Assembly (NCBI GenBank): GCA_006384855.1
Contig: VCJN01003322.1
Coordinates: forward strand, 248,001-312,000
Length of the DNA stretch: 64,000 nt
Direction: 5' to 3'
From: Tetraselmis striata
Lineage: Eukaryota; Chlorophyta; Chlorodendrophyceae; Chlorodendrales; Chlorodendraceae
In this document: positions 42,841 to 54,473 of the stretch, in pieces
Position numbering within the stretch: the stretch's first letter is position 1
Layout of the letters: every line of letters starts with the position of its first letter
The notes under the pieces: model-generated
The model's database searches: none
Seen by the model: the letters and a program-made list of their open reading frames with translations, nothing else
Told to the model about the DNA's origin: nothing
Position numbers and translations under genes: made by a program

Positions 42841-43193
42841 TGTTAGGGTTGCGCCTAGCGACTACCCTAATACCACCTGCGACGTTTTATGGCCAAGTAA
42901 TCTTACTGTTGTACTGCTGATATTTCAGCACGCGTATTATGTACTGGTACGGCCACAACCAGGCGCCAGTAATAAATATTCCTTGTAACAGAAATACAGT
43001 ACGCGCTACAACTCCTAATCATCAGGATAGCGCTACTCTAGCTGCCTGTCCGCGGTGCCCAGTTGGACCGCTATAGGATAAATATCCAATGCCACCAGCA
43101 TGCTGTAAGAGATTACATTCTGCAACTAACTCAATTCGCCAAACGCTACGAGTAAGAGCCCTGTTTCACTAAGTACTGCCACGAGTACTTACA
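42841..43193 (+). repeat. 3' LTR of the deleted chromodomain element (353 bp)
   Basis: Near-identical to 41361-41711, preceded by a polypurine tract. Confidence 0.9.
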
Positions 43194-43539
43194 CCCCCCT
43201 CAGTTTGTTGGTAGCCCACCCATGTATTGCACTAAATACTATAGTGCTACCACCAGTGTGATAGCAGTAATCCTTAATTCACTCGCCAGTGTGACATACA
43301 TTTTTCGAAGGGAGGGGGCTGTGTGATGTGCCGAAAATGATATGGCACATGTTACAATTCTTTCTGGGGCAGGAGCCCGACTGCAGCCCGCAAGAGCAAA
43401 ATTACGAAGTGAGGGAGGGAGGGAGGCGGCCCGCCACTTTCTGTTCTCCCTCTTCCTGGAACCCCTCATGCAATGGCTATAGGCCGGTAGCCGGGGCTAG
43501 CCCTCCACTGCATGCGCGATGACACACACCACAGTTGAC
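43194..43539. other. Flank between the chromodomain element and the next retroelement
   Basis: Nothing recognisable. GGGAGGGAGGGAGG near 43415 is a small G-rich patch. Confidence 0.25.
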
Positions 43540-46450
43540 GAACTTACGATGACCACGCCTTTGCGGACGACATAAGCATTAATACCACATCCACAATAGC
43601 GGACATCAAACTCCGCCAATTAACCAAACTCTCCGAATTCAGGAAGTAAACACAGATGTCGTCGGTGTCAGCCTCCAAATGCAAGGCCACAAGCAAAATC
43701 CCTATGGAGCAGACCAAAATCCCTCTCCACCGCAACCCGGGGGGCCCTCTGCTCCCAAATCTATCCCATATGCGCCTCCTCAGCGTGTCCGGCCGTCTCG
43801 AACCCATGGACCGCCTCCCCCTGGACCAACCATATAAAATCTTAGGGTCCTCACTCCTCAGCACAATGGACCTTAACTTCGCGGCACGCCACTCAGTCCC
43901 GCTCCACGAACGCCGACTCATATACCGAGTTATCTCCAAAATGCTCCTCTCCTCCAACAAGAAGACCCGCATAGTTGAGTCTCTCATGAAGGGGGAGCTA
44001 TTCTCGCTACAGCTAGGCCTCTTGTCCACGGAAAAGCTCCGCCAATTATCGGCACGGGCTACCGGACCGTAATTGTGTCCACCAAGAGGTCCCTTCCACG
44101 ACAAACCTTGCAGCGCCCCCTAGATCAACTTGTCCTCGCCTTCGTCCCCTCCATCCAAGCCAAAACCGCCTCAATGACATGTACGAAACACACTAACCGT
44201 ACCCGGCCTACGGGGAGATACGTACCGGGCCCACATTAAAGACACGGTCGCCAGATACGCCAAATTATGGCCGGAGGACAAGTGCACCGCATCCTTACAC
44301 TCCTACCCGGCTCTCCGCAGCCTCACCCACAGTCACCGCGACCTGCACCTCCACGTCACGGGGCACGCGCACGCCTTCAACTCCCGGCACCTCGCCACCT
44401 CCATCCGCGAAGCCTTCAACTCCCGGCACGATGCCACACCTGCCGCAGCACGGACCAAACTCTCGGAACACCTATCCCATGCGTCAAGTAGTAGGACCGC
44501 CGCATATATGCAATAATTCAAAGCCAAACTTAAAACCACAGCCACAGTGCGCACGTTGGCCCCGCTCTCGGCCTTCGGCCTAGAGACCCGGGGGGACGCC
44601 TTTGCGACCCAACGATGAGACGGCACCCCCCGATACCGTCTCAACAATGGTCGCAGAATTTACTGGAGCCGGCCCCACCCACACTACCCTAGCCGTAATC
44701 CGTTCCGCTCTTCCGTAGGCACAACACACCATGTCGCAACTTCTCATCATGCCAAGTGATGGTCTTGTTCCTCCACCGTGCTCCCGCTTTTTGGACATGC
44801 GCTAGCTCCCCATACAGATCTCGTGCTTGGCTGTCTGCCCTTCCGCACACCGCAAGCCGCCCACAGCTCGCCCCACCGGTCCGACACCCCGGCGCGCCCC
44901 GGCCCATGCCCGCGCAATCCAAATTAATCTGCATGCACCCCATACGGATCTCGTGGCTGTCTGCCCTTCCGCACACCGCAAGCCGCCCACGGCTCGCCCC
45001 ACCGGTACTACACCCCTTGCGCGCCCCGGCCCATGCCCGCGCAACCCAGTTCCGCATGCACCCCCTCAACGTACTTGTAAACCCCCTACCAGTCAGCGAT
45101 GTGACCCGCATCGCCTCCACGGCTCGAGGACCGTGTGTAGTTGTAGTCAACCAATATCTCGTCCACTGGGATCCTGAAATCCTGGCCCTTGCAAAGATAA
45201 ACGCCCATAAGCTCATGGGTTTCATCGCGGCCTCATGCACGCCCATCACACAAGACCATCTCCCGCCTCAAGAAGTTAGAAACGCCGGTCCGCCGGCATT
45301 GTACCCACTGCCGCCCCCCAACTGCAGGCATAGTCTGGAACTTGCCAATCACATGGTGCCATAACGTGGTCCAACACACATGTGTTCTCGCCACGGACGC
45401 CATGTGTGCCAAAAAACAATAAGGACGACACCACCCGCCTATTCGAAGTCCAATGGGAACCAACCTGGCAACTAGCCGAGTCCATTACGGATACGGAGTC
45501 CGGGCCGCGTGCGCTCAATGCATGCCATCACATTCGGACCACACTCGCAATCCCGGAGTCCCCTCCCGCTCAACCGGCCTCGTGGCACCCCCGCAAACAC
45601 CCAGTAGAAACCAAACTCGACACCATCAGCCCAGACCTCGACTCTCTATCCACGGGGAAATCCTACTTCAAGGTCCGGGATGCCCACCAAACTAGTTCTT
45701 CACAAGCCCGACGGCAGAATCTCTTATACCCTCGACCGCCGGATAGTCGAACACCTATACTTTCTCCTCCGGCAGGACCGAACATACAGTAAGACGTTCG
45801 CAATGGAGGTCTACGCGCTCCTGGGCAGAGTGGGCACCCTTACGAGTGCCGACGACAAGTCCCAACGCAAATACGAAAGAACATATGGGCCTCGGACGAC
45901 CGCTTCACACTGGCAATTCTGACCGCCGTCCTCGCCCGCACGGAACTTTTCAGCGAGTGACCCTCTCAAAAAATCGATCTACACCTCCCCATATCACAGC
46001 CCACACCCCGAAGATGCGCAGCATTTGGCGCGAGGCCCCCCAACGACCTGTACTTGAGTAGGGCTGAAACGTTGTTCGCCAACCCCGAGTACGATGACAA
46101 ATGCACGTTGAAAGCGGCGCAACACGCTCTACGTAGCGTGCACGCTCAGCGACACGATTCTAACTCTGCGGTGCTCGTCCTCCCCGAGTGGACAGATCCG
46201 TCTTACAAAACAAGCCCATCTCCTCGACCACCCCTACATAGAGAAACTGTGCGAGCTCCCCGCGGACCTTACCCAATTCGAGTCCCATACCAACACCCCC
46301 ACCTTGCCCCGGACGTGAACCTCGGCACAAAATGGCCGGTGGGATTGTACTTGGTGGCTTCCGCCCCCTACCTCAAAAACAACAACGCTCTATACCCCGA
46401 TCATATGTATAAAGACGCGCCCGTCGAGTATCGGCGCAGCATACTCATAT
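43540..46450 (+). pseudogene. Decayed retroelement: non-LTR RT thumb/linker, then a methyltransferase-like tail
   Basis: At 43550 the plus strand reads DDHAFADDISINTTS, the RT active-site block, followed by LRQLTKLSEFRK (then a stop). At 43801-44080 come PYKILGSSLLSTMDLNFAAR and MLLSSNKKTRIVESLMKGEL with LQLGLLSTEKL. Further on, VVVNQYLVHWDPE (45140), LFEVQWEPTWQLAESI (45440) and ISYTLDRRIVEHLYFLLRQD (45720) are legible. From 45880 the frames give DRFTLAILTAVLARTELFSE, LFANPEYDDKCTLKAAQHAL and SAVLVLPEWTDPSY, then LLDHPYIEKLCELPADLTQF after a frameshift. The NP-x-Y block resembles the NPPY motif of phage-type DNA N6-adenine methyltransferases; this is tentative. Many stops and frameshifts. 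Confidence 0.5.
44808..45066 (+). repeat. Tandem duplication, unit about 130 bp
   Basis: CCCCATACAGATCTCGTG at 44808 and CCCCATACGGATCTCGTGG at 44938 start two copies. They share CTGTCTGCCCTTCCGCACAC, CGCAAGCCGCCCAC and GCGCGCCCCGGCCCATGCCC, with a few indels. It lies inside the decayed retroelement. Confidence 0.85.
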
Positions 46451-47218
46451 AGGCGCATTGGCATTTGCATTTTATCCCCATAAAGTAGAACATTGTCGGC
46501 GTTGATTAAGATACATACTCGCCACATTAGGCGATTACAGGTGCAGTAGTGCATTCATAGGGTATAGATGCTTAAACCACGATGACAGCTGCCCTCCGGG
46601 CCCTATACCCCAACCATACTCCGCACTTCCACCTCGACACCACCCAAGCAAAGGCCGCCGGTAGATAGGCTCGGACGCAATCAAAGCCGCAACAACAGGC
46701 CCGCCTTCCCAGACCGCCCCGCGAATGGCAACCACCACCCGTAACGTTGGAACTCACCCCACTGAGTACACCAACTTCGTCCATACAACGTTTGCACGGC
46801 GCACCCGCACGGTGTTAATAATAGTGAGTTTAGCAATTATACGGATCTACCGTACCCGTACGCTATTTCTACGTCTTCCTGTCTCACTGTGCGTCGCGGC
46901 GTGATACCATTGCAGGCACCCAGCACTACGGCGGGCACATCTCACATGCCCACCGACATTCCACTGTCACCCACGCCCACCCACGCGTGCTGCCCATCTT
47001 TCCGAGATGAACCCCCTGCACCATTGTACCCCAAGTAAGTCCCCCTGTCGCCGTGTTTCCGGCTGTGTCATTTCGTTTAAGGCCCGCAGAGTCCCACGGC
47101 GGTCTGCACGTTGAGCTGAGCGGCATCGATTTGCGTCGGTTTCTGCGACACAGCCAGCTCGACCCATTCCGGCAGGGGAGCTCGGGCACCCTCCAAGATG
47201 CCTTTGGCATGCAGTAGG
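46451..47218. other. No gene recognised
   Basis: Short overlapping frames on both strands, none with motifs. Confidence 0.25.
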
Positions 47219-47935
47219 CCAAGGTCCATATGAGCAGCTTAGACCTATATTTGGACACTTTTTGTGTGTGGGCGTGCTGTTGCTTTGTGGGCACCAAGAT
47301 TGCGTCTCGCCCACGGCACACCCAGATGGCCCGCCTCGCGTCCCTCGTCTCCGCCCGCGGTCGCACCAATATAGCTCTTCGCACGCCGAGTCAACTCGCC
47401 GCGCCGTCGGCACTGCTACACGTCCCGCCCCGTGGAATCTGATTTCAACCTATCATATCCGCACTATCCCATGCTGCCACGCGTGTTTGACCTGTATTGG
47501 GTCACTATGCCTTGTGATCCTGACGGTCGCTCCTCATGCAATCGTGTTTATATGAGCTTCAACTGCCCAACCGCCGACGCGGCGATGGTTCGGGCAACCT
47601 CCACAGCCCATCCCAACTAAGTTTCAAGGTCTTTATGAGCAACTTAGATATATCTGGAGACTTTTTGTGTGTGGGTTTGTTGTTGCTTTGTGGGCGCCAT
47701 GATTGCGTCTCGCCCACGGGTCACGGCACACCCACATGGCCCGCCCCGCCTCCCTCGTCTCCGCCCGCTGTCGCACCAATATAGCTCTTCGCACGCCGAA
47801 TCAACTCGCCGCGCCATCGGCACCGCTACACGTCCCGCGTCCTGGACGAATCTGATTTCGATCTACCATATCAAGCACTATCCCAGGCTGCTGCCACGGG
47901 TGTTTGACCAGTATCGGGTCACTATCCCTCGCCAT
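47219..47935 (+). repeat. Two direct repeats of about 300 bp, offset about 407 bp
   Basis: AAGGTC...TATGAGCA at 47219 and 47626 begin copies sharing CTTTTTGTGTGTGGG, TTGCGTCTCGCCCACGG, CGCACCAATATAGCTCTTCG and CACGCGTGTTTGACC-type ends near 47510 and 47930. There are no TG...CA ends and no coding motif. Origin unknown: a tandem duplication of a retroelement tail is the simplest reading. Confidence 0.75.
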
Positions 47936-48109
47936 TGGCAAGCATCTCAGCCGACACCTTCGCTTTCGTGACACCAAACAACAACTATGGATGATGAGTT
48001 CGCCTTCCACGAGGTCAAGCAAATGTGCCATGTGGGTGTGTGTATCCAATGATGTGATAGCGGTGAAGACATACTAACGTGTTCCTATGATATTGATTCC
48101 ATATTGCAA

Positions 48110-48924
48110 AAGGGCTGCGGTACGAGGGTTCTCTGCGCAGTGAATACCCAGACAACATGGACTACCAATTATCAGCAAACATCATGGCGGCTGCAAACAA
48201 AGAGGAGTATACGACCCTCTCAGTGGCTGCTACCTGCCGGTGCGTCGCCAATACCTAGCTGTGTCCAGTGCTGCCGCCCACTCCCTCTCCAAGACACACA
48301 CGGCGCTACCCTTGATAGCATGTTGTGCCAGCGATGCATGGCAGTCTCTGTCAATGCTGGTAGTAACAAGTGCCCCATTGATTGCTTGTTTGTAATGCAT
48401 CATGAGCTGTCGCAAGAGCAATGCGGCGCTGCCTACATTTCGCTACCGCAGGACTACAAAGTCCAACCTAGGAAGGCGGGGAGAAGTCGAGGAAGCGACG
48501 GAGGTAGCTAATCAAAGGCGAACGGCGGGATGAGGGTGCGGCCCTGCCTGGCCACATAGATCGCCCAGCGCGCAGCATGCAGCATGGCATTGGCTTGTGC
48601 TCATGTATCATTGCCACCGCACCCTTCTCCGCTTGAACCGCCACCTTGGGATCAACCTTTACTGTGCTTATGGCTGTCCACACGCTGCGATGCGTCTTGA
48701 AGAACGACACGAGGATGGCGGCGAGAACGTCTTCATCGCTGACACCCGTAAGCGACTCACTTCTCAGCAGTTTGTGCGCTGCATCTACCGCTGCTGCCGC
48801 GGAAACTGTAGGTGCCTGCTCTGTGCGATCATAGCTGGGGTACTTTACATCCCACTGATTACCATAGAGGGTTGTAATTCTGGTATAAAGATCACGCCGC
48901 TGCCGCCTAACCCATGGCTTGTAT

Positions 48925-48958
<34 letters not shown>

Positions 48959-49950
48959 CTTGCCATCCTCATTCATGATGGCATCCACGGGCTTGCATGC
49001 TCGAGCTATGCGGCCCACAGTGAACATGATCGTAGGCAGTCTAGGGCGCACGCCTTGCGGCCCATGTCCAACCTATGCTTGTGCATCAGCCGCTGCGCCA
49101 CCGGCGCCAGCGGGAGGCGCTCGGCCACCAGCGCCCGCTTGTACCGCCAGATGCAACAACATTCGCACTGGCCTCGCAAACGGGAGTTGCAGCGCTCCTC
49201 ATGCCGAGGCCGTCCGATAGTCCTGCGGATGGCCGGCCGTTAGGACGCTGAGGGCCCCCGCCGACCGGTCTCTCCATTTGACGGCCCTCGGCCTCCTCCT
49301 CTGCGTCCCCGGAAACTGATGCCGCGACTAGCCTAGCGAAGGCCAGGAGGCGATACTCGTTCTCACGCAAATACTCGTTGGCCCGGTGCTCTCTCTCGGC
49401 TTCTTCCTCGGCATCCTCCAACTCCGTCTTTGCAATCCCGAACCGCGCTCCGCCAACCGATTGTATTTGCGCTGCTTGGTGCGATATAAAGCTTCCGCAA
49501 CTTGCTGTCCTCCGCCTCAACGCTGAGCACGAGCTCCCCGTAATGCGCATGTAACTCCTTGAGCTTGTTGAGTTGCGCCGCTGTTTTGCTCTTTTGCTGC
49601 GCAAGCGCGGCATGTAACGATACGACACTGCCCTTTAGCGTTATCACCTCATGGCTGTCCTACTGCGGCCTGATGTCGTCGTTATCGCCCTCTCAACAAG
49701 TCACCGCGTCGGCCCTCTCGATATCATCGGCCTCTCCCTCCTTTGTCGCCCCTTCCGTTCCTTCGGGTGGTTTAGCTCCCGCCTCTGTTGCCGCGTGTGC
49801 GTCAGCCGTGAAGTTGTGGAGCGGCTGCTGCGCTTCGCCCGCGCCGGCTCGTCCTATCTTCCGCCCACCCACTTTCCGTTTTTTCCGCTTTTCATGCGCC
49901 GCCGATGGCGTGGATGATCTCGCGGTCTCGAGCATGCTGCACAACGGTCG
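48110..49950 (-). pseudogene. Decayed transposon-like gene with coiled-coil N terminus, minus strand
   Basis: Minus-strand frames include a basic, Ala/Glu-rich start (49944-49693: EKRKKRKVGGRKIGRAGAGE), a coiled-coil-like stretch (49647-49500: LKGSVVSLHAALAQQKSKTA, LNKLKELHAHYGELVLSVEA), and a further frame at 48710-48470 with FFKTHRSVWTAISTVKVDPK. The layout resembles the minus-strand transposon gene at 31.9-28.1 kb, also with a coiled-coil N terminus, so a second decayed copy is likely. A 28-G run at 48931-48958 is C on the presumed sense strand. Confidence 0.35.
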
Positions 49951-50224
49951 CCTCGTCGTCGAGACCCACCCGACCGCGCGCGTTGTTGGCTACTTGATGG
50001 GACTGGCATGCATGCTAATATTCGCGCAGGAAAACTTTTGCGACGCCGAGTATCTACTGGCAGTAGGAAGACCGTGTATCACCGAAGGCGTTGATCGATG
50101 AGTGTTGCACATGGTAGTCGCCTGACCGCAGTCTACGCCGTCAACGTCTATAATAATGCGTAAAGTACTGAGAATCTGATTATTTTATGGTTCGTACTAA
50201 CAAGTTATATTGCGCTACAACCTC

Positions 50225-50743
50225 CATTTGGGGGTCGCCGGGTGCGCCGTGTGGAAAGACGGCACGACACAAAACGCTTCACATACACCAACGGCTCCCG
50301 TATCCACCGCGGCGGGGTGGTGGGAATCGGCCCGGGGCTTACACGCGCGCGGGGCAATAAACCCATCGCAAAGGGTGTGGACGCAGACAAAATCCGCCGC
50401 ACCATCATAAGAGCTGAATTGGCCGCCATCTCGGTGGCACTAGAATCCGAGCTTCCGGAGCACGTCCTTTCAGATAGCGTTGTCTCCCTTCACCTAATAG
50501 AACGCGTGATGTACCGCCCAATCACCTTTCGACGCCACACACAAAATATTACTCGAATAACACATCGTGCACCGACTTTGACACTGAGCGGATGTTGGAC
50601 TCCAAACCATCCCCCAGAAAGTCAAAGCCCACATTGGGGTCGAAGGCAGCGAACAAGCCGACACCCCCGCCGGCGAAGTAGCCAACGGCACAACCCCGCA
50701 AGGCATCGCCGTCACCGTGGGCGCGGCTCCCGAGCCGGTGTAG
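50225..50743 (+). pseudogene. RNase H domain remnant of a non-LTR retroelement
   Basis: The plus strand has KRFTYTNGSRIHRGGVVGIG (the (T)DGS-like first block), RAELAAISVALESELPEHVL and SDSVVSLHLIERVMYRP (about 50410-50520). After a frame change it has KVKAHIGVEGSEQADTPAGE (about 50618-50677), the signature HxGxxGNExAD end of RNase H. The first Asp appears as Asn (TNGS). The downstream frame closes at a TAG at about 50743. The end of the element abuts a gypsy RNase H at 50832, so one element has inserted into or joined the other. Confidence 0.7.
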
Positions 50744-50831
50744 TTGCTGACCCCATGCCAAGGAGCGCCGACCCCCGCCCCCACCCCCGACAACCTGAAA
50801 ACCGCCCTCATCCGGAAACACGCTAACGCCC

Positions 50832-52830
50832 ATGTCTTACTGTAGAAGGACTCCGCCGGCCACCTCAGACCATGCGCTTACTATGCTAAAGCTTTACAAC
50901 CTGCCCATACTCGATACCCCACCTATGATCAAGAACTTTTATGACGGTGTAGTTTGCGCATTAAACGAATGGCGCTACTATATCGAAGGCAGCTGCCGCA
51001 TAACTGTCATCACCGACCACGCAACACTCCGCCACTTACCCGATCAGCCCGCGCTAGGCCGCCGTCACTCCCAATGGACTAGTGCTATTTCCCCATACCT
51101 AGCTTGCTAATCACCCCCGCACCGGTAAACCCGTCCTGCAAATATTATATCGCAAAGGATCCCAAATGAAGCTGATGCCCTGTCCCGCCGTCCAGACTTA
51201 CACCATGCCATAAATGAACACGACACCCAACTTCTTGATAAAGATCTGGGGGACATGTATGATTTCCTCTCAACCATGTGCCACCTACAAGTTAACCTTG
51301 AACTACTTGTTCGCATCCGCCACGGCTACACAACCGACGCAAATTATTATGGCAGCCAATCGCATTCCCATTGGCGTTACGATCGAAAACAACGACAATT
51401 TGTACTGGATGGCTGATAAGGTCTGCTTGCCAACGTCGGATATAACCCTGCTTAACTTAACTATCCAAAAATTCCACGACGCGGCCGGTCACCCCGATGC
51501 AGAACGCACGCTCGCTAACATCTCTAAAACATTTTGATGGCCCCACATGCGCAAAAACACAAAACATTACTGCCGCACCTGCCCGACCTGCCAACGCATT
51601 AAAAATTCCACTCAACGCCCCATGGGCTCTTTGTCGCCTCTACCCAAAGGCACACGACCCTGGGAAGTTATTACAATGGACTTTATCACCGGCCTCCCTA
51701 CGCAAAATGGCTTCGACAATATCGCCACATTTGTCTGCACTTTTACTAAACAAGCCCACTTCATTCCATGCAGTATTCATATAGATGCCCCCCAACTCGC
51801 TCGCTTGTTTATCGATAACATTTTCGCCGCCACGGCCTTTGCCGCACCATAACATCTGACCGCGACCCCCGCTTCACCTCGACCTTCTGGCAAAATCTGT
51901 TCCGATCTTTACGTACGGAATTAAATATCAGTTCCTCATACCACCCCCAAACAGACGGACAAACCGAACGTACGCACCGCACCATTGAACAAATCCTCCG
52001 CTCTTTCGTGCGCCAAAACCACACTACTGAATGGCTCAATAATTTGCCACTCGCCGAATTCAGTAATACCAACGCCTGTCACTCCGCAATTACACGCACC
52101 CCGTTCGAGGCCCGCTACGGCATGAACCCGCTTACACCCGCACACCTCTTGTTTCAACCGGTTGACCCCGCGGATCACATTGATATCGTTCCACAGATAC
52201 AACATACCCATGCCGTAATCACAGAACTAAACTCGCGGACGCATACCAAATAGCATATGCCAACCGTAGAACTCGCCCCGACGAATTCACCGAGGGCGAC
52301 CGAGTGTGGCTTTCCACACAACCACCTCATGCTCCGCAACCAACCAGTTCGCAAATTCCGCCTGTGTTACATCGGCCCGTATCCAGTCGTCCGCAAAATT
52401 TCCTCGCAGGCCTACCAACTTCGCCTGCCCACCAGCATGGCCTGCCACCCCGTGTTCCACATCTCTCACCTGCTCCGCTGTGAATCCCCAGACACTCCCG
52501 CCGATAACATACATGGCCGCATTGAGCCCCCGCAAGACGAATATGTCGTCGATGCCATTCGCGACCACCGTTATTGAATGACCAACACTCGCCACACCAT
52601 GCCCGCGGCCCTACCTTAGTTTTTTCTTGTGCATTGGTCCGGCTACGACGATTCCCACGACTCATGGGAACCCTATGCCAACCTCAAAAATGTCGATATA
52701 CTGCATGTCTATGCCGGTGGAGGCACCGTGACACACCTTCCCTCCGCCTTATGCTTACGCAACATGATTTTCATATCCTGTCTGCCAAATACCCCGCCCG
52801 CTTTCCTTTACGTATCCCATAGGGCTACTT
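50832..52830 (+). pseudogene. Decayed Ty3/gypsy pol: RNase H, integrase, chromodomain
   Basis: In order: RNase H (CALNEWRYYIEGSCRITVIT, DHATLRHLPDQPALGRRHSQ) to about 51110, and EADALSRRPDL at about 51167. The integrase zinc-finger region (HDAAGHPDAERTLANISKTF and CRTCPTCQRIKN) spans 51475-51600. Catalytic blocks are MDFITGLP (about 51676), SDRDPRF and YHPQTDGQTERTHRTIEQIL (about 51860-51990). RLCYIGPYPVVRKISSQAYQ (about 52350) precedes a chromodomain-like VHWSGYDDSHDSWEPYANLK (about 52628). The blocks lie in at least three frames, with stops. It is clearly related to the element at 41.4-43.2 kb but older. RT, protease and gag are missing at the left, where a non-LTR RNase H remnant abuts. 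Confidence 0.85.
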
Positions 52831-52848
52831 TTTTGGGCTAAGATGGAA

Positions 52849-53283
52849 TGTTAGGGCTGCCACCATAACCCTGCCTGCATACCTATACCCACACACCTAT
52901 ACCGTCATACTCATACCACTCACTCCCTTATACTAACACAATAACACGCAACCAAGCTGCCCGCCCACACACATATGCTTGCCACATGCCTGTCACATGC
53001 TCGCCACATGCTCGCCACATGCCTGTCACATGCTTGCCACATGCATGTCACATGCTCGCCACATGCTCGCCACATGCCCATGCTTACACCAGCGATAGCA
53101 ACCCGATGACCCCATTATGACAACAAGTCGAGATTGCATACATGAACCTAAATGCCTACATGCAAACCGACTGCCAAACGGATAGTGGTACAAAGCCGTG
53201 TATGCCTTGGCATACTGTAACATTCTTCCTGTGTTGCAAACCTTTTCCTTGTCTATGCTAAAGTCTCTCGCCTAAAGCTTACA
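52849..53283 (+). repeat. 3' LTR of the decayed chromodomain element (about 435 bp)
   Basis: It begins TGTTAGGGCTGCC just after the pol remnant and ends AAGCTTACA, the same terminal octamer-type ends as the 41.4-kb LTRs. No matching 5' LTR is seen in the window. Confidence 0.65.
52970..53080. repeat. Minisatellite, 10-12 bp units (CACATGC core), inside the LTR
   Basis: About ten units of CACATGCTCGC/CACATGCCTGT/CACATGCTTGC variants in tandem. Confidence 0.9.
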
Positions 53284-53399
53284 TCACGGGTCTTTGGAGT
53301 TACCAACGCCCACCACGTGGACGAGGTGGGGGTGGTGCCGCCGGCCCTGCCGCATCCTTGATCCTCCGCTCATGGTGGGCCGCTGCATGGCGGTGGGCG

Positions 53400-54085
53400 C
53401 CACCTTCACGCCGTAATGCCAACCTAGGCGAGGGTTTGCGTAGGTTTGGGCCACGTGCAACTGCGCGTAGCGGCGGGTCGCAAACTCGAGGTTAGCGACG
53501 ACGAGGTTGTCGCGCTCATCCGAGGCGAATGGCGACGCGTAGCGGTAACGATTGACTCAACTAGGGCCGGGTCTATATTATCGAACTCACCCATGACATC
53601 GGCGAGGCGCTCAACGAAATCGCGAACGAGGGGGTGAGGGTGCGTAGGACGTCGACGTCATCGGCTTGCATGACCGAGGCCTTAGTTGTAGGTGTGGCGG
53701 GCGTGGATGGCGCCATGAGCGTATCCAAATTAGGGTGGCCCCGCTAGACAGTACGTTTCGGTGCCTTGCCGGTCTCGACCAACGCCATGTCGTCCGGACC
53801 GCATTTGGCAGCAGGAGCTGCGACCGCCAGAGCGCCCACGGGAGCAGCGGCGGCGGGCGCCGGGGCTGGCTGGCTTGCGGCGTGGACGCATGCGGCGGCC
53901 GTCGCGAAGTGCGCCTAAACGGCGGACTATTCCTTGGCGACGCGTTCTTGGAGGAGCTAGTCGCGCCTCGGCGTCCACGCGGGGTGCGCGTTTGGCGCCA
54001 GAGCCATGACGGCGTCGATCTCCTCGATGGCGGCGGCCTTCTCCGCGTTAGCGGCGGCGATGGCGGCCTCGACTCGGACCATGCT
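53400..54085 (-). pseudogene. Possible transposon N-terminal ORF remnants, minus strand
   Basis: The minus strand encodes a short coiled-coil-like segment (VRVEAAIAAANAEKAAAIEE, from about 54080) followed by Arg/Ala/Pro-rich frames. It resembles in style the starts of the minus-strand genes at 31.7 and 49.6 kb. No domain is recognisable. Confidence 0.25.
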
Positions 54086-54428
54086 TAAGCTAGTCGTCGT
54101 GGGGGCTTTGTGAAGAGGAAGCCATTTTGAAAGTGGCGGGAGGGAATAGTTGGTCAGAGGGCATACGGAGTTGCAGATAACAGCGTGATTATTGACGAGC
54201 AGCTCGAGACTGCAAGGATTTAGTGGTGCCGGTAGGCATGAGTCTTGATCGGGGCGGCTCCGCAGCACGAAACCGGAATTTCATTGTAGTCTTAAAGTAC
54301 ATCATCCATATTCCTGCATTAACAAACTTCCAGAGACATTTTATTATGTTCCTCACCGATCGCGAATTTCCGCAGAATCGTCGAGCTCGCCGCGCTTTAC
54401 CTGTCATTCTTTTTCTGGGAACATGCGA

Positions 54429-54473
54429 GGGTGTTCCGACCGGTCGGCATAGTGTTCCGACCGGATCGGCATA
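54429..54473. repeat. Short tandem duplication, 22-23 bp
   Basis: GTGTTCCGACCGGTCGGCAT is followed directly by GTGTTCCGACCGGATCGGCA. Confidence 0.9.

Larger units (their letters stand above)
41361..43193 (+). mobile_element. Internally deleted Ty3/gypsy chromodomain element with both LTRs, 1,833 bp
   Basis: Two near-identical direct repeats starting TGTTAGGG and ending CTTACA lie at 41361-41711 and 42841-43193. They flank a 1.13-kb interior that begins, with no primer-binding site or leader, in the middle of integrase. The interior ends with a polypurine tract (AGAGGGGTGGGAA, 42828-42840) just before the 3' LTR. Runs of C on both sides (41352-41360; 43194-43198) are compatible with a 4-5 bp target-site duplication but are ambiguous because homopolymeric. 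Gag, protease, RT and RNase H are absent. Confidence 0.85.

Noticed and set aside
52970-53080. Regular short repeats resembling a CRISPR array
   Set aside because: The units are 10-12 bp and contiguous with no unique spacers. This is a minisatellite inside an LTR, in a eukaryotic genome.
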